Positions 1 to 7,339 of a stretch of 64,000 nt of DNA are shown here, one piece after another (positions within the stretch are counted from its first letter, which is position 1; every line of letters begins with the position of its first letter). Position numbers and translations under genes: made by a program. The DNA is from DATAPD01 sp036265385 (GTDB taxonomy: Bacteria; Acidobacteriota; Terriglobia; Terriglobales; Acidobacteriaceae): assembly GCA_036265385.1 (NCBI GenBank), contig DATAPD010000067.1, forward strand, positions 62,001 to 126,000, read 5' to 3'. The notes beneath the pieces were generated by a model. It saw only the letters and a list, made by a program, of their open reading frames with translations, had not been told where the DNA came from and made no database searches.

Positions 1-1493
1 TCACCATCGTTGACGACGATGGAGGACACACGCACAATGAACTTGTCGATCGGGTTCATCGTTGCGCAAATGCGCTGCGCGAGTTCGGACTAGGGCCTGG
101 GCAGCGCATTCTGTTGTGCCTTTTCGATTCGATCGATTTCCATACCAGCTTCCTGGGCGCCATCAAGGCGGGAGTTGTTCCCGTACCGCTTAATACTTTG
201 TGGACCTCATCCGACTATGCGCATGTGCTTGTTGATAGTGGCGCGGCTGCAGTAATTGTCTCCGAGGCTCGGTTGCCAGTTCTGCTGGATGCCGCACAGA
301 GTGTCGGGTGGAACGGTCGCGTCATTTTGTCGGCGAGCAGGCGCCAAAACAACCACGCTCTGCTAACTCAATTACTAGGTTCCGCGGCTCCACGAGCGGA
401 AACGTTTCAGTCGCATCCTGACGATGTATGTTTTTGGCTGTATTCATCGGGGTCGACCGGTAAACCGAAGGCGGCCGTGCACCGGCAGACGAGCATGGCG
501 ATGACCGCCCGGCTATTTGGACAAGGTGTACTGAGCTTAAATGAGAACGATGTAACTTATTCCGCGGCGAAGCTGTTTTTTGCTTACGGGCTAGGAAATA
601 GTTTGTCGTTTCCGCTATACACAGGCGCTACCGTAGTCTTGCATGGCGGACGCACCTTGCCTCCGGTCGTCAATGCGATTCTCCGCGAAAAACGGCCGAC
701 GCTCTTCTGCGGCGTTCCGACTTTGTATTCATCCTTGCTCGCAACAGCCGACCTGCCGAAGGCGGGCGAGCACAATCTCAGGTTGTGCATCTCCGCAGGA
801 GAACCACTGCCGGAACATGTCGGGCAGGCGTGGCAGGAGCGGACAGGAGTAGAGATTGTTGACGCTCCCGGCTCAACAGAAATGCTGCACTGTTTTGTTT
901 CGAATCGGCCGGGCGCTGTACGGTACGGCACGAGCGGACAGCCGGTGCCGGGATACAAGGTGAAGTTGGTGGATGATGGTGGATCCGAAGTTCATGCCGG
1001 CGAGATTGGGGAGCTTTGGGTTTCAGGTCCAACATCGTGTGCGTATTACTGGAATCATCCGGAGAAGTCGCAGAGTACGTTCGTGGGAGAGTGGACCCGG
1101 ACTGGCGATAAGTATCGGCAAGACTCCTTGGGCGATCTCGTGTTTTGCGGCCGAGGCGATGACATGCTGAAGGTTGGAGGAATCTGGGTTTCTCCTTTGG
1201 AAGTGGAATCGGTGCTAGTCTCGCACGAAGCCGTACTGGAAGCGGTGGTGGTGGGATCATCGGACGAGAATGGTCTGGTAAAACCCCGCGCGTTCGTTGT
1301 TGTTAAAGCAGGAATTCTTCCGAACGACGAGCTCAAGCAGAAGCTGAAAGACTTCGTCAAAGACAAGCTGGCTCCTTATAAATATCCGCGATGGGTGCAG
1401 TTCGTACCGGAGTTGCCCAAAACAGCAACCGGGAAGGTACAGCGCTTCCGGCTGCGCCAGCTGGCACGAGACGATTCTTCGGAGAGAGCATGA
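1..1493 (+). CDS. Benzoate-CoA ligase family protein (5' partial)
   Basis: Adenylate-forming acyl/aryl-CoA ligase: it activates a carboxylate with ATP and transfers it to CoA. The reading frame is open from base 3, so the true start lies upstream; about 496 residues are visible, against roughly 510-530 usual for this family. The P-loop YSSGSTGKPKAAVH lies near visible residue 145, the GDKYR motif and hinge GRGDDMLKVGG near 360-385, and the catalytic lysine in PKTATGKVQR near the C-terminus. The spacing and the YSSGSTG variant are typical of the benzoate/4-hydroxybenzoate-CoA ligase group; the exact substrate cannot be read. Its stop codon overlaps (ATGA) the start of a tiny truncated ORF, which suggests that a downstream operon gene was cut by the array beginning at 1566. 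Confidence 0.85.
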   Translation, partial: TIVDDDGGHTHNELVDRVHRCANALREFGLGPGQRILLCLFDSIDFHTSFLGAIKAGVVPVPLNTLWTSSDYAHVLVDSGAAAVIVSEARLPVLLDAAQSVGWNGRVILSASRRQNNHALLTQLLGSAAPRAETFQSHPDDVCFWLYSSGSTGKPKAAVHRQTSMAMTARLFGQGVLSLNENDVTYSAAKLFFAYGLGNSLSFPLYTGATVVLHGGRTLPPVVNAILREKRPTLFCGVPTLYSSLLATADLPKAGEHNLRLCISAGEPLPEHVGQAWQERTGVEIVDAPGSTEMLHCFVSNRPGAVRYGTSGQPVPGYKVKLVDDGGSEVHAGEIGELWVSGPTSCAYYWNHPEKSQSTFVGEWTRTGDKYRQDSLGDLVFCGRGDDMLKVGGIWVSPLEVESVLVSHEAVLEAVVVGSSDENGLVKPRAFVVVKAGILPNDELKQKLKDFVKDKLAPYKYPRWVQFVPELPKTATGKVQRFRLRQLARDDSSERA

Positions 1494-1588
1494 GCTTTCA
1501 AAACCGGTCCGCAAGAACGTTGGTTTTTTGTGGTGTTGCGGCCGGTGCCAATAGCCCTCTGCCAAGGTCAATGAGTGTTAACGCCTGA
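1490..1588 (+). pseudogene. Truncated ORF at the left edge of the repeat array
   Basis: A 32-codon reading frame starts with an ATG overlapping the ligase stop codon (ATGA), the usual layout of translationally coupled operon genes. It runs into the first repeat arm, where it ends at the TGA inside CGCCTGATT. The visible peptide begins MSFQNRSARTLVFCGVAAGA and is too short to assign. I infer it is the 5' remnant of a gene interrupted by arrival of the array; it could also be chance. Confidence 0.4.
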
Positions 1589-1604
1589 TTACTACAATCA
1601 CAGG
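1566..1604 (+). repeat. Array element 1, right arm only
   Basis: First copy of the conserved right arm: GGTCAATGAGTG, then TTAACGCCTGATTAC, then ACAATCACAGG. No convincing left arm lies upstream, as expected for the entry boundary of an array. The ACAATCA[C/T]AGG extension is shared with element 7 at 5350-5385. Confidence 0.7.
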
Positions 1605-1632
1605 ACTCAAGTCCTAAAGCCGACGGCACGCG

Positions 1633-1933
1633 ATGTACAATCGCTCGTTGATTCTCGGCATGAACCCCCCCGGCAGAAATTGGCGAACTGGCTAGGTTTT
1701 GTGAGCCTTGTTCTCTCAGTTTTGCCCGTGCTGTACGTGTTTTATGCGGACTCTTTTCCACACAACGCCCTAACCGACGTGATCGTCTACGCGGATTCGG
1801 CGGGTCGCTATTTGCAGCGTTGCTTGCCGGGCTAGTCGGTTCTCGCTGGTGGTTGTTGGCTCTTCTCGGTGGCGTATTGGACGTGATCGTTGCTCTAGGG
1901 TTTAGTCCCTCACAGGATCGGCCCACAAGATGA
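1633..1933 (+). pseudogene. Frameshifted small membrane protein (cassette 1)
   Basis: Two overlapping frames make one sensible membrane protein. The first gives LANWLGFVSLVLSVLPVLYV and continues to about 1795 (DVIVYA). The second, shifted by one base, continues GFGGSLFAALLAGLVGSRWW and ends PSQDRPTR at TGA 1931-1933, inside the next repeat arm. A single-base indel near 1793-1797 joins them. The N-terminus is also unclear: an ATG at 1633 reaches the same frame only across the seven-C run at 1664-1670. Either two indels have broken the gene or there are sequence errors; no family is recognised. Confidence 0.45.
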
Positions 1934-1956
1934 GTGTAAGCGCCTGATTTCTAGGC
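1927..1956 (+). repeat. Array element 2, right arm
   Basis: AAGATGAGTGTAAGCGCCTG followed by ATTTCTAGGC. A weak left partner, CTAGGGTTTAGTCCCTCACA, precedes it at about 1886-1912. The TGA of cassette 1 lies inside this arm. Confidence 0.6.
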
Positions 1957-2009
1957 ACCTTCCGCGAGTAATGCGGTGTCTATTCGTAACAGAGGACTAG
2001 ACTTTTTGT

Positions 2010-2669
2010 ATGCGCCGTGCTTGGGCGGTTGAGGCTGCGGTCTTTGCGTCCTTCATTCTGATCATTGCAGTTGTGAATTATCGCAGTACCCATCCGCAAG
2101 TGCCCCCAGCACTGGAAGCAAAGAATTGCGCATCGACTGCTGCGCTAGACGAGCTACCCAATGCTCGATTTGTTAGAAAAGGCGGCCGTACTACTAGGTA
2201 TGTCAGAGTGTGGCGAGAAGGGACGGCGCTGACTGTCGACAAGGTGGCGCAAGGCCGCGACCTCCGTCGCTACGACAGGCTCGAACTAGCCGATCCCGAG
2301 CCTCGGGCAGTGGCCGATAGACGCGGCGACTGGATAATCGCCAAGGCACGCAAGTTCCTCTGGGAACATTGGCGGGATCGTAAGCGGGCATACTTGCTTC
2401 TAACTCTGAGCAGCGTCGATGCGACGAGCACATCGCATATTTTTGTGGAGAAAGACGAGATCGGCCGTTGGCGCGTTTATTGGAGGATCGTTCGGGATCA
2501 CAGTGAGATCGACGACTTGCCCACCACTTACGCGGTGCAATGGGTCACTCCTGTTCACGACTGGGATACCCCCGGCACACCGTTAGCTCAAGGCGTGGAG
2601 CCTGATCCCTTGCGACACAGACTAGAGTTTCGTGACGTTTGTGGCGATGTGGAAGGTCTGTTCTGGTGA
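2010..2669 (+). CDS. Membrane-anchored protein of unknown function (cassette 2)
   Basis: 219 residues, intact. An N-terminal hydrophobic helix (about residues 8-24, EAAVFASFILIIAVVNY) probably anchors the protein, with the remaining 190 residues outside the cytoplasm or peripheral. The C-terminal part (about 120-219) is rich in Trp/Tyr and Asp and looks like a compact beta-rich domain; no family is recognised. The ATG at 2010 is 54 nt after repeat element 2, and the stop is immediately followed by the outer arm of element 3, so the gene fills its unit completely. Confidence 0.65.
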   Translation: MRRAWAVEAAVFASFILIIAVVNYRSTHPQVPPALEAKNCASTAALDELPNARFVRKGGRTTRYVRVWREGTALTVDKVAQGRDLRRYDRLELADPEPRAVADRRGDWIIAKARKFLWEHWRDRKRAYLLLTLSSVDATSTSHIFVEKDEIGRWRVYWRIVRDHSEIDDLPTTYAVQWVTPVHDWDTPGTPLAQGVEPDPLRHRLEFRDVCGDVEGLFW

Positions 2670-2783
2670 GACGAAAACAGGCTCTCTCATAGCAGATTGA
2701 TGCCTCGCCTCGCACACTTGGCGAAAAATCGCCATTACACTCATTGACCGCCGCTCAAATGAGTGCTAACGCCTGATTTCGTC
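2670..2783. repeat. Array element 3, complete palindrome
   Basis: Best-formed copy. Outer arms GACGAAAACAGGC (2670-2682) and GCCTGATTTCGTC (2771-2783) pair at 12 of 13 positions. The conserved left arm (2720-2749, with ATCGCCATTACACTCATTGA) and right arm (2757-2783, with AAATGAGTGCTAACGCCTGA) share the perfect core CACTCATT/AATGAGTG across a short loop. Total span is 114 nt, within the size range of attC-like sites. Confidence 0.8.
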
Positions 2784-2797
2784 AAACGTCTTCGAGT

Positions 2798-3290
2798 ATG
2801 CTTTCCATGATGGTGAAAATCGTCCTACCAGAGAAGATTGTTCTACGACTTGTAGATCGACAGGGCCATCCGATTCACGTGAGAAATGTTCTATGCATGG
2901 TTCATGTGCAGGCGACCCGCAAGAACAATTTCACGCTTGGGCCTTTCGCAAGCAATGAGCAAGGTCTTGTGACTATCAGCCGATTTGGAAGGTGAAGCAG
3001 CAGCCCACTACGGCTCGGGCTTGATGGACTATGACCGAATCGAAAATTGTCTGCCCATCGTAAAGATCTTGATGATGTCTTCGGAGGAAATCGAGAGGGC
3101 ATTGGAATCGCGCATTAAGGTCTGGACCATGCTTTTGGGCGGAGAACCCCAGCGGTGGGGATCAATTGAGGCAATTCGCACGGCATATCGCACAGCCACC
3201 AACGGTTGCATTTCAGTAGAGCCGCTCACTGCTCGATGGGATGGCACCTCCTCCGAGTACGAGTACGCAGCAGTCGCCACGCCGCGATAG
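2798..3290 (+). pseudogene. Frameshifted unknown protein (cassette 3)
   Basis: Frame one starts at ATG 2798 (MLSMMVKIVLPEKIVL) and reads to TGA 2993-2995. The natural continuation is in another frame from about 2985 (EGEAAAHYGSGLMDYDRIEN) to TAG 3290. Removing one T from the TTT near 2984-2986 gives ISRLEGEAAAHYGSG without interruption, about 163 residues in total. The first half (VLRLVDRQGHPIHV, then TLGPFASNEQGLVTIS) resembles a small beta-sandwich, carboxypeptidase-regulatory-like fold; this is a weak resemblance. The stop codon lies in the outer arm of element 4. Confidence 0.5.
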
Positions 3291-3373
3291 CTGGCGAAAC
3301 ACCTGATTTTTACTCGAAACTCGACTCCGGACCAAAATCGTAGTGAGTGTAAACGCCTGATTACGACAGCTAT
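3287..3373. repeat. Array element 4, extended palindrome
   Basis: ATAGCTG (3287-3293) pairs perfectly with CAGCTAT (3367-3373), and the stem continues inward through CG..AA with one bulge. The right arm carries TAGTGAGTGTAAACGCCTGA then TTACGAC. The palindrome extends beyond the CGCCTGATTAC box, which a canonical integron attC would not be expected to do. Confidence 0.7.
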
Positions 3374-3439
3374 GGGATATCAACGCCGTCTGCGCCGATT
3401 TCGGAGTAGTATCCGCGCATAAGGTTCGGAGGTACTCAG

Positions 3440-3757
3440 ATGGGAAGTGCGGCGCAGAATGCAGTGTTCGAGTTGTCTCTGTCCGACGTAACGACGTGGG
3501 AAGGCCGTCCTGCCTTAACCCAAGGACGCATTTATGGGGTTTTCCGAAACAAGCAAGCGGAATTTGAGAAGTGCTATGAGCAAATCATCCGCTATATTCG
3601 ACGGCATTGGCGCAAGAACCCAGCCACGTGGATGGGCGGTTATGTAGGTCCAGCCGCAAGCGAATGGTTTGACCGTGGCGGGTTGCTACTCCCCAACTAT
3701 ATTCCGCCCATCCGCAAGGATTGGATTCAACGTCTGGGCGAACAGCATCCACGTTGA
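3440..3757 (+). CDS. Unknown 105-residue protein (cassette 4)
   Basis: Intact ORF with a good ribosome-binding site (GGAGGT about 9 nt before ATG). The protein is soluble-looking, rich in Trp/Tyr/Arg (KCYEQIIRYIRRHWRKN near residues 44-59) and ends RLGEQHPR. There is no signal peptide or membrane segment, and no family is recognised. The stop codon at 3755-3757 abuts the left arm of element 5. Small, orphan and tightly packed between repeat arms, it is a typical member of this array. Confidence 0.65.
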   Translation: MGSAAQNAVFELSLSDVTTWEGRPALTQGRIYGVFRNKQAEFEKCYEQIIRYIRRHWRKNPATWMGGYVGPAASEWFDRGGLLLPNYIPPIRKDWIQRLGEQHPR

Positions 3758-3789
3758 TTGCCGAAACATCAACATCACACTCGTTGAGC
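3757..3789. repeat. Array element 5, left arm
   Basis: ATTGCCGAAACATCAACATC followed by ACACTCGTTGAGC matches the left-arm consensus (AACATCGCCATTACACTCATTGA). No right arm follows before the opposite-strand ATPase gene. Confidence 0.6.
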
Positions 3790-3842
3790 TGGCGAATCGG
3801 CTTCGGTCGGGACAATTGGCGGGATGATCCACAATTCTGGGA

Positions 3843-4841
3843 CTACTTCAGCAGCGCCACAGCGAGTGCAATGAGCGCGAATAGCAGTGCGGCGCTGGAA
3901 AGGATATAGGGCCCGAGTCTCGAAGCTAAGGACGAGGGTACTTCCACAACGGCGTTGTTGTCGGGCAGCTTGAGTGTGTCATTTGTGAACAGCGACTGTC
4001 GCATCACCTGCCTGGCAGCGAGCACTTCGCGGATGCCGGCCTCGAAGTGATGCTGATGAATCCGTTTCATGGAATCGGGAATGTTTTCAGCTGCGGCCGC
4101 AAGTGCGGCCTTGAGCACCGCATTCCGTATATCGCCGCCGCTCACCTCGAAGCGTCGCGCCAGTGCCTGAAAGTCGACGTCCTCGGCGAGCGGCGTGGAA
4201 TGGTGCAATTGCACGCGCCATATCTGCTCTCGTTCCACCTCTCCGGGCATTTCGAACATGACGTGCGTCCGGATGCGCCGCTCAAATGCGGGGTCGAAGT
4301 TTGCCGCAAGATTGGTGGCAAAAATGACGACGCCGCCATACCACTCGAGTTCCTGAAGCAGCACGCTTACGGTCGTGTTCGATTCGCGTTGGGAAACATG
4401 ATCGATGGATGTCGATCGCCGCATGGCGATGGCGTCGGCTTCATCGAACAGCAGCACCGCTTTTTGATCACGCGCCGCGCGAAAGATGGAAGCAACATTC
4501 TTCGGGGTCTCACCCATCCACATCGATTCGAGTTCCGCATATCGGACGAGTAGGAGTCGATGGCCGAGAAAGTGGGCGATCGCTTCAGCGCAGATCGTCT
4601 TACCCGTGCCAGGCGGCCCGGCAAAATTGAAGGCGAGAGCGAGCCCTGTGGGATGTCGCTCGCCAAGACCCCATCGATTGAAGATAAGATCGTGCTGTGT
4701 AACTTGCGCCAGTGCGAGGTCTAGCGCCTTCCGAGTAGCTGGCGGCAGAATGACGTCATCAAACGTCCGCCGCGGAACGATTGACTCGACCGCGCGGCGG
4801 CCGCTCATACCGAAAAGTCTGGCAAACGGGATCGGTGCCAC
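3843..4841 (-). CDS. Tail-anchored AAA ATPase (cassette 5)
   Basis: 332 residues. A single AAA module carries Walker A GPPGTGKT (75-82), Walker B AVLLFDEAD (about 128-136), sensor-1 ATN near 175, and the arginine-finger region FERRIRTHVMFEMPG. A C-terminal hydrophobic helix, YILSSAALLFALIALAVALL (about 311-330), ends one residue before the stop, so the enzyme is probably tail-anchored with the ATPase in the cytosol. The AAA core resembles the FtsH/spastin/ATAD group; a substrate cannot be named. It lies on the minus strand between array elements 5 and 6 and is by far the longest gene in the array. It may be a cassette or a resident gene around which repeats accumulated. Confidence 0.8.
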   Translation of the reverse strand: MAPIPFARLFGMSGRRAVESIVPRRTFDDVILPPATRKALDLALAQVTQHDLIFNRWGLGERHPTGLALAFNFAGPPGTGKTICAEAIAHFLGHRLLLVRYAELESMWMGETPKNVASIFRAARDQKAVLLFDEADAIAMRRSTSIDHVSQRESNTTVSVLLQELEWYGGVVIFATNLAANFDPAFERRIRTHVMFEMPGEVEREQIWRVQLHHSTPLAEDVDFQALARRFEVSGGDIRNAVLKAALAAAAENIPDSMKRIHQHHFEAGIREVLAARQVMRQSLFTNDTLKLPDNNAVVEVPSSLASRLGPYILSSAALLFALIALAVALLK

Positions 4842-4976
4842 GCTAAACCGTACCGCTCATCGCGCTCCGAAAGCAACAGGTACCGGGGCTTTGATCGGAA
4901 AAAGTCAAAGGGTACGATTGCGAGGGGCGAAAGTCGCGAGAAAACACATTAAGATGCCCAACCGGGCTCCTCGTCC

Positions 4977-5008
4977 GGAGTCAATGAGCGACAACGGCTG
5001 TTAACATC
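4977..5008. repeat. Array element 6, right arm (diverged)
   Basis: GGAGTCAATGAGCGACAACG then GCTGTTAACATC matches the right-arm pattern GTCAATGAGTGTTAACGCCTGATTAC with several changes. A left partner upstream is not convincing. Confidence 0.45.
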
Positions 5009-5045
5009 AACGTGCGCGCTTACCCCCTATACTTGCTGAGGAGCT

Positions 5046-5345
5046 ATGGCGGAATCACCCGCATATCGTAAGAATAAAGCACGCCGGGCAAAGGGACTGT
5101 GTACCGGTTGCGGAAAATCACCTTGTATTTGCAAGGGTACCCGAGAAGTTCGTGCGGCTAACGATCTTGCCCGTGTGGAAGCCGCTATCCAACAAAAGGT
5201 CAAATCGGAACTCAAATGGGCAGACGAATACTGCCGAATGCGTGCTCGGGCTTCGTGGAATCCTAAACGCCAAGAGCGATCTGAATACTGGGTTCGGTTA
5301 AGAGCACGAGTGGCTGATGCTCTACTCAAAGCACCTCGTTCATAG
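5046..5345 (+). CDS. Small basic protein with a Cys4 zinc-binding-like motif (cassette 6)
   Basis: 99 residues with GAGGAG just before the ATG. The N-terminal half carries CTGCGKSPCIC (about residues 19-29), a possible zinc knuckle. The remainder is helical and strongly basic, with many Arg/Lys and aromatic residues (ELKWADEYCRMRARASW). This composition would suit nucleic-acid binding, but no known family is recognised. The last 10-11 codons lie within the left arm of element 7, so the palindrome is partly coding. Confidence 0.6.
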   Translation: MAESPAYRKNKARRAKGLCTGCGKSPCICKGTREVRAANDLARVEAAIQQKVKSELKWADEYCRMRARASWNPKRQERSEYWVRLRARVADALLKAPRS

Positions 5346-5385
5346 CATGGTTTTGAGTGAAATCGCCTGATTACAACAATCATAG
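5312..5385. repeat. Array element 7
   Basis: Left arm GGCTGATGCTCTACTCAAAG (5312-5331) and right arm GTTTTGAGTGAAATCGCC (5350-5367) are imperfect inverses. The right arm continues TGATTACAACAATCATAGG. The left half lies inside the coding end of the preceding gene. Confidence 0.6.
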
Positions 5386-5424
5386 GTTACGCCTCGGACC
5401 GAATGAGGCATTAGACTACCTGTT

Positions 5425-5963
5425 GTGATTCCTGCTGGATATATGGCAAAAAAGGTGGCGAACAAGCCTGATTGGTTAAAGGCACCGCTAGTTACTGACG
5501 TGTATTCCGTTAGCGGGTGCATTTCGGAAGATTTTGCCGACTACATTGAATATTGTAAGCACAATGGCTACCGGCTGTTCGATTCGCCCGAGATTATTTG
5601 CGGAGTCGCGCGCAAGAACACGCGATTCCATTAGAGGGAACATCGCTTTTTTATTACGAAGTGCACCGAATGGAGTTCGATGGCAACAACTGGCATCCTT
5701 TTCAGCCCGACCCTACGGTCCCCGTGAATGTGATGCCTCCTATAGAAAAAACACTCGAAGGCTTCGATGTAGTCGCGTTCCAGAACTGCTCACCATTATC
5801 GTGCAACGGACTGGCACAGGAAGTTCGGACAAACGAACACTGTCTTCTCAGCAGTTTTGATGAGGCTCAAGAGAAGCTCACGCATGGAGCTTTTCACCGA
5901 GCAGAGCCGGGACCCTACCGCATCTTTGCAGTCTATTCTGCCCCTTGGGCTTGCGAATCTTAG
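5425..5963 (+). pseudogene. Frameshifted unknown protein (cassette 7)
   Basis: The first frame (GTG 5425 or ATG 5443) reads AKKVANKPDWLKAPLVTDVY to TAG 5632-5634. The second frame, from about 5604, reads AQEHAIPLEGTSLFYYEVHR to TAG 5963. The two join cleanly if one CG pair is removed from the CGCGCG run at about 5609-5614, giving ICGVAQEHAIPLEG. The joined product would be about 179 residues, soluble, of unknown family. The microsatellite-like position suggests a slippage mutation, phase variation or a sequencing indel. Confidence 0.5.
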
Positions 5964-5965
5964 TT

Positions 5966-6036
5966 GTCGTATATCGCCATTTCACCCATTGACCGCTAAT
6001 CATACAATTGTCATAGCGGCGACGCCTGTTTTAGCC
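5966..6036. repeat. Array element 8
   Basis: Left arm GTCGTATATCGCCATTTCAC then CCATTGACC (5966-5994). Right arm ATTGTCATAGCGGCGACGCC then TGTTTTAGCC (6007-6036). The 3' end of the minus-strand gene at 6000 lies within the right half. Confidence 0.55.
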
Positions 6037-6254
6037 AGCATGCCCCGGGTATCCTGAATTGCTTCATCAGCTGCTCCTTTTGCCCGAAAGAACTGCTCTG
6101 CCTCTTTCCAATCGATGAAACGCAGTGCTGGCACCATTTGCGAGTTTCCGGTTCGAGGATTGATCTCGATGTTCATTCCGAACTGGCTGATATCGACAAC
6201 GAGGATGGTATGGTTCAAAGAGTGGAGCAGAAATCTATGTTTCACGTTTCGCAC
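6000..6254 (-). CDS. Unknown 84-residue protein (cassette 8)
   Basis: Minus-strand ORF. An N-terminal half with beta-strand character (TILVVDISQFGMNIEINPRT) is followed by a helical segment (DWKEAEQFFRAKGAADEAIQ). There is no signal peptide or membrane helix. An internal ATG at about 6192 is an alternative start. No family is recognised; reverse orientation shows that units are not all co-oriented. Confidence 0.5.
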   Translation of the reverse strand: MRNVKHRFLLHSLNHTILVVDISQFGMNIEINPRTGNSQMVPALRFIDWKEAEQFFRAKGAADEAIQDTRGMLAKTGVAAMTIV

Positions 6255-6291
6255 CTTGTTCCCCGAACATCATAGCGGCTGGGCTGCTCAA

Positions 6292-6378
6292 TTGGCGCAA
6301 CATCGCCAGTACACATTGGCAGGACTGCCGGGGCAGTCTGAGGATAGGTCAATGAATGTCGACGCCTGATTAGGCGCC
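6292..6378. repeat. Array element 9
   Basis: Left arm TTGGCGCAACATCGCCAGTA then CACATTGGC (6292-6320). Right arm GGTCAATGAATGTCGACGCC then TGATTAGGCGCC (6347-6378). GGCGC and GCGCC close the outer stem. The loop between arms is 26 nt, unlike the 7 nt of element 3, so the loop is the variable part. Confidence 0.7.
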
Positions 6379-6421
6379 TTCAATCCGCTTGCGATAGTTG
6401 ATGTGCGGCACGGAGCCGGAA

Positions 6422-6976
6422 ATGAGAAATGTAATCTTCGCAATCAACATTACCCTCGATGGCTGCTGCGACCACACCAAAGGAATTGCCGATGACGAAC
6501 TGCTTGAGCACTACACGCAGCTCCTGCGAGAGGCTGACCTGCAGGTCTTTGGACGTAAAACTTATCAATTGATGGTTCCGTATTGGCCGGAAGTTGCAAA
6601 AAATCCGAACGAGACAAAAGCATCGATCGAATTCGCCCGGGCGTTTGACGCCATCAACAAAATTGTTTTTTCACGATCATTAAAGAGCGCTGACGATGGA
6701 AATACGCGAATCGTTCGTGAGAACCTCCGCGGCGAAATACTCAAACTAAAACAAGAAGGAGGCAAAGATATTTTGGTCGGCGGCGTGGATGTCCCTTCGC
6801 AACTGATCGAGCTTGGCCTAGTGGATGAATATCGTTTTGTCGTTCAGCCCATCATTGCGGGAGAAGGAAGACGCTTGTTGGACCGTGTGAGCCTGCGGGA
6901 GAAATTGCAATTGAAACTTGTAGAGTCGAAGATCCTGAAATCCGGATGCGTTGCCCTTCGATACTTGAAACAGTGA
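6422..6976 (+). CDS. Dihydrofolate reductase family protein (RibD C-terminal fold) (cassette 9)
   Basis: 184 residues from ATG 6422; an upstream in-frame ATG at 6398 would add eight residues lying close to the repeat. The fold is that of the RibD C-terminal/DHFR family: the N-terminal strand NVIFAINITLDGCCD, the VFGRKTYQLMVPYWP segment, an NKIVFSRSLKS strand, and the nucleotide-binding loop GGKDILVGGVDVPSQLIELG. Members reduce pyrimidine or pterin-like substrates with NAD(P)H. It is not a FolA-type trimethoprim target enzyme. It is one of the few units in the array with a recognisable family. Confidence 0.8.
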   Translation: MRNVIFAINITLDGCCDHTKGIADDELLEHYTQLLREADLQVFGRKTYQLMVPYWPEVAKNPNETKASIEFARAFDAINKIVFSRSLKSADDGNTRIVRENLRGEILKLKQEGGKDILVGGVDVPSQLIELGLVDEYRFVVQPIIAGEGRRLLDRVSLREKLQLKLVESKILKSGCVALRYLKQ

Positions 6977-7008
6977 CAGCAAAGGATTTTCCGGACACCT
7001 CGTCGATT

Positions 7009-7062
7009 GTTGTCGAATCGCCACTCATTGAGCAGGGGTACAGCTAACGCGCTCGGCGATTC
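7009..7062. repeat. Array element 10
   Basis: GAATCGCC (7015-7022) and GGCGATTC (7055-7062) form a perfect 8-bp outer stem. Inside are CACTCATTGAGC and AGCTAACGCG, relics of the left and right boxes. It overlaps the stop of the minus-strand gene. Confidence 0.6.
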
Positions 7063-7265
7063 TTCGCGATTTCCACTAAAAGGCTTATACCTGTGCCTAA
7101 GAAAATGACAGCGCAGACTATCGCGGCATACCTAAAGATTAGTGAGTTTCGCTCAGCCTCTGTAATTCCATATCCCGTAGAAAAGCCCACCAGATAGCAA
7201 GCTCTGACAAACACTAGACTGCCAAGGAGCGACGTCAAGAGAGCAACAATCTTGAGATGCTTCAT
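7044..7265 (-). CDS. Small membrane protein (cassette 10)
   Basis: 73 residues if started at MKHLKIVALL (7265). The longer frame to 7334 would translate the repeat arm and is unlikely. Two predicted membrane helices: about residues 5-25 (IVALLTSLLGSLVFVRACYL) and 45-66 (RYAAIVCAVIFLGTGISLLV). The tail EIAKNRRAR is positively charged, placing it in the cytoplasm. No family is recognised. Confidence 0.55.
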   Translation of the reverse strand: MKHLKIVALLTSLLGSLVFVRACYLVGFSTGYGITEAERNSLIFRYAAIVCAVIFLGTGISLLVEIAKNRRAR

Positions 7266-7309
7266 ATTGCGTTTAGACACCAACATCCTACTCATCCCCT
7301 TGGATAATC

Positions 7310-7339
7310 GGCAAAAAATGGTCGTTACACTCATTTACC
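7310..7339. repeat. Array element 11, left-type arm
   Basis: GGCAAAAAATGGTCGTTACA then CTCATTTACC, closely matching the left arm of element 3 (GGCGAAAAATCGCCATTACA). No right arm is visible. Confidence 0.55.
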
